Assembly: GCA_002471225.1 (NCBI GenBank)
Contig: DKPO01000016.1
Span: forward strand, 25,810 to 89,809
Source of the DNA: Porphyromonadaceae bacterium UBA7332
Lineage (GTDB): Bacteria; Bacteroidota; Bacteroidia; Bacteroidales; UBA7332
Direction of reading: 5' to 3'
DNA: 64,000 nt
Positions 61,415 through 64,000 of the stretch are shown here, piece by piece. Both the position numbers and the translations under genes were made by a program. Position 1 is the stretch's first letter. Each line of letters begins with the position of its first letter. The notes beneath the pieces were generated by a model. It was not told the DNA's origin. It did not search any database and saw nothing but the letters and a program-made list of their open reading frames with translations.

Positions 61415-64000
61415 TCAAAAAGGCTGTAGCGTGAAGCTAAAGCTTTTTGGTTCGATTTGTATTCTGTATTTCGGTAATACACCCGGACCACAAGTTGCAG
61501 TACCGATTCCGGCTTGCTCGGCATCCAGATGAATCGTTATATCACCTTCTGTAAGCTGATTCTGATGGGTAGCATCATTTAATTCGCGATCTGTATATGG
61601 TAATGCAGACATCTGGAACGGTGCTGTAGAAGATACCCTAATTCCTTGTCCCTGTGCATCCATAAATTTAGACCAGCGAACATCCGTACGGTTTCCACAA
61701 GCCTGAGGATTCACATAAGGAATAAACATATTATAGGCTGTTTCTTTGAATAAACCGATACGTCCGCATTGGTTGCGGTCTATATAGGTTTCAACACCTC
61801 CTCTACCCGAGAATTCGACTTCGTGGAAGGCTTTGGGCATTTGGAATTCTACACCTACACGTGCTAAAGATTTAACAATAGCTGTATCGGGATTGAACGT
61901 ACATGCTATATCTACTTTTCCATTGCGATCAATCAGATAGCGGATACTCCCGTTTCCGATTGTTTTACCGGATTTATTGATCAACGCGATTTGTGCCGAA
62001 GCTTCGATATTACTTCCTTTAGACTTCAGTGAAAAGCCGGATGCTTTCTGAGTCAGTTCATCCAATCCTTCTTTCTTCCATTGGTGTGCACCGTTTCTAT
62101 CACGGTTATCATTATCGGTATGTGCTCTCCAAAGAGATATAATCAATGGTGAAGTCAGCATCTCTTTGCCCGATACTTCTAATGAAGTCAATGCTCCTGT
62201 TTCGGCAGAGAAAGAGAATGTGTACAATCTATTGGAAGCTGTTGTCTTAGCTACTTTATAGTTACCTCCGCTTTTACCTGTTACCGGGTTTACTTTATAA
62301 TTCCCAAGTATAAACTGATCTTCAGCAATCACAAAATTCTTATCGGTAAATCCTTGTGCTTCCTTACGTGTCCAGTCAAGATTCAGATAATATTCCTGAT
62401 TAGACAATGAAAGATTTTTCGGTAAATCCAGTTTAAATTCGGTTTCGGTATGCGGTGCTGCCTGAATTGTTTTTGTTCCCGATGCAACTACATTGCCCGA
62501 TTGTCCAATCAATTTCCAGTTCAGATCAAACTGATTTAAATCCGTAAAATCATACCAGTTTTTCACCGTCAGAATACCTGCTTTCGCATCCTTCAGTTTC
62601 GTTTTAATATACTGATAGTTTTTCTTTACCTCTTTTAAATGCGGATAGGGAACACGATCTGCATTTACTAAACCATTCGTACAGAAATTACCAAAACTTG
62701 GTATATTTTTCGGTCCGTAGTCTCCACCATAAGCCCAGAACCATTTTCCGTTTTCGTCAATTTCTTTGAAAGACTGGTCTACCCAATCCCAGATACAACC
62801 ACCCTGAGCCATTGGATTATTCTCGAATGTTTCTACGTAATCGACATGCGCCCCTCCACTGTTACCCATGGTATGAAGGTATTCACATAAAATAAAAGGA
62901 CGGTAAGGTTTCGGATCCTGATTCAAATAAGTATTGATTTCATCAATGCTGCGATACATACGGCAGTAGATGTCTGTAAACGGCTGTTGCTCGGCACGTT
63001 CATACTGAATCGGACGATACTTTTCTGTTTCTTTATACCACTTGTAAACTTCTTCAAAGTTTACTCCCATACCAGCTTCGTTACCCATAGACCAGATCAC
63101 GATAGACGGATTATTTTTTGAACGGTGGTACATACGTTGGTTACGAACCATGTGTTGCATTAACCAGGTTGTATCTTTAGCCAGTGATTTCGGACCATAT
63201 CCCATACCATGTGATTCTACATTAGCCTCATCAATCACATACAAGCCATATTGATTGCAAAGCTCATACCAGCGTTTATCGTTCGGATAATGCGAACATC
63301 TTACCGTATTGATATTATGTTGTTTCATCAGACGGATATCCTCCAGCATCAATTCCATATCGACTGTACGCCCTTTTTGTGAATGCTCGTGACGATTCGC
63401 TCCTTTGATAATTACAGGAACTCCATTCACATGAAACCGTCCGTCTTTAATTTCAGAAGTACGGAATCCTACCTGACAACCCGTTAATTCGGTTTGTTTT
63501 CCTCCTTCATTTAATGAAAGGATCAATGTGTATAAATAAGGATTTTCAGCACTCCAGCGATTTACTTGTTTAATCTCTTGTGCCGGGAACTTGAATATTC
63601 CATTTTTATCTACTGCCGAACTTCCTGATAATACGGGTTTATTATCTGCATCCAGCAGTGTGTACTGTAGTGTTTCTTTTGCTGGTTTCCCTTCTACTTC
63701 TACATTCAATTCGAATATACCATCCGTATAGTTTGTTTTGTCTAAAGTAGATACAATCTCATAATCTGCAATATACGTTTCCGGTGTCGCATATAGATAA
63801 ACATCACGTTCAATACCACTTAAACGCCAGAAATCCTGACATTCCATATATGAACCTGAACTCCAGCGATAACACTCTACAGCCAATACGTTCTCTCCTT
63901 TTTTCAGTTTATCGGTAATATCCCATTCTGCAGGAGTTTTAGAGTCCTGATTATAGCCTAACAACTCACCATTCAACCATACATAATAGAATGAAATAGC
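61415..64000 (-). CDS. GH2 beta-galactosidase, C-terminal part (partial)
   Basis: The reading frame is open to the right edge (862 codons here); the true start lies beyond base 64000. Upstream of the first Met-like codon the frame continues with FYYVWLNGELLGYNQDSK, the typical jelly-roll start of LacZ-type enzymes. Catalytic motifs are intact: acid/base Glu in IVIWSMGNEAGMG and nucleophile Glu in FILCEYLHTMGNSGG. After the TIM barrel come the beta-sandwich and the large C-terminal supersandwich domain (Bgal_small_N-like), ending in PKSFSFTLQPF. It would hydrolyse terminal beta-galactosides of host or plant glycans, probably in the periplasm; the signal peptide, if any, is outside the window. 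Confidence 0.93.
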   Translation of the reverse strand, partial: AISFYYVWLNGELLGYNQDSKTPAEWDITDKLKKGENVLAVECYRWSSGSYMECQDFWRLSGIERDVYLYATPETYIADYEIVSTLDKTNYTDGIFELNVEVEGKPAKETLQYTLLDADNKPVLSGSSAVDKNGIFKFPAQEIKQVNRWSAENPYLYTLILSLNEGGKQTELTGCQVGFRTSEIKDGRFHVNGVPVIIKGANRHEHSQKGRTVDMELMLEDIRLMKQHNINTVRCSHYPNDKRWYELCNQYGLYVIDEANVESHGMGYGPKSLAKDTTWLMQHMVRNQRMYHRSKNNPSIVIWSMGNEAGMGVNFEEVYKWYKETEKYRPIQYERAEQQPFTDIYCRMYRSIDEINTYLNQDPKPYRPFILCEYLHTMGNSGGAHVDYVETFENNPMAQGGCIWDWVDQSFKEIDENGKWFWAYGGDYGPKNIPSFGNFCTNGLVNADRVPYPHLKEVKKNYQYIKTKLKDAKAGILTVKNWYDFTDLNQFDLNWKLIGQSGNVVASGTKTIQAAPHTETEFKLDLPKNLSLSNQEYYLNLDWTRKEAQGFTDKNFVIAEDQFILGNYKVNPVTGKSGGNYKVAKTTASNRLYTFSFSAETGALTSLEVSGKEMLTSPLIISLWRAHTDNDNRDRNGAHQWKKEGLDELTQKASGFSLKSKGSNIEASAQIALINKSGKTIGNGSIRYLIDRNGKVDIACTFNPDTAIVKSLARVGVEFQMPKAFHEVEFSGRGGVETYIDRNQCGRIGLFKETAYNMFIPYVNPQACGNRTDVRWSKFMDAQGQGIRVSSTAPFQMSALPYTDRELNDATHQNQLTEGDITIHLDAEQAGIGTATCGPGVLPKYRIQIEPKSFSFTLQPF

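Noticed and set aside
1..64000. Mobile element, prophage or CRISPR array
   Set aside because: No transposase, integrase, phage structural or cas gene, and no regularly spaced repeats; the repeated sequences found are short regulatory-type elements.

Overview
This is a chromosomal stretch of an AT-rich Bacteroidota, order Bacteroidales; Dysgonomonas- or Parabacteroides-like is a guess from gene content only. The evidence is the Bacteroidales-type promoters (TTTG, 19-20 nt, TAnnTTTG), many lipoproteins with a Cys lipobox, a Mfa/FimA-type fimbrial locus, families largely confined to this order (DUF4831, DUF5723, DUF3575, DUF3868), and a subclass A2-like beta-lactamase. I see no rRNA, tRNA, CRISPR array, transposase, integrase or phage gene.

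Layout. 1-5.6 kb: the 3' end of an alpha-2-macroglobulin gene translationally coupled to pbpC, then lptD. 5.7-17.8 kb: envelope genes (outer membrane barrels, a large repeat lipoprotein, an Omp85-type barrel, a protein with three TonB-C-like repeats, a class A beta-lactamase, two lipoprotein/secreted families), then folB, a bactofilin and an NlpC/P60 hydrolase. 18.0-22.1 kb: a compact selenium operon (mnmH, yedF, a cysteine desulfurase-like enzyme, a DUF3343 carrier, selD) with overlapping ends. 22.3-26.7 kb: ppdK, an 860-bp gap with hairpins and direct repeats, and an EFR1-type flavodoxin/ferredoxin. 26.8-33.2 kb: lipoproteins, a DUF5723 outer membrane protein and a lone HEIFH metallopeptidase. 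33.3-37.3 kb: a 1337-residue NPCBM / HzsA-like / CxxCH / SUMF1 fusion. 37.6-44.8 kb: minus-strand small envelope proteins, including three tandem paralogous lipoproteins and a thioredoxin-fold protein.

45.2-61.2 kb is the most interesting region. It holds a fimbrial locus with a dedicated control module: a stand-alone adhesin lipoprotein, an AraC-type regulator, then an apparent operon of ECF sigma factor, FecR-like anti-sigma, a DUF3575 barrel carrying an N-terminal STN-like domain, a DUF3868/OmpA-like protein, the major fimbrillin, a Mfa2/FimB-type anchor, two large adhesin lipoproteins and an HU-family protein. An 83-bp element (78/83 identical, no gaps) sits upstream of both the stand-alone adhesin and the AraC gene. 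The sigma operon has a Bacteroidales -7 box without a -33 box, preceded by two direct repeats 21 bp apart. A strong hairpin separates the major fimbrillin from the minor subunits. My inference is that a FecA/FecR-style surface-signalling circuit has been adapted to sense and control fimbriae, with the STN-DUF3575 protein as outer membrane transducer.

61.4-64.0 kb is the C-terminal part of a GH2 beta-galactosidase running off the right edge.

Several starts were moved from upstream TTG or ATG codons to downstream ATGs on the basis of signal peptides, promoter position or overlaps; each case is stated. All family assignments were made by eye from motifs and architecture, without database searches.
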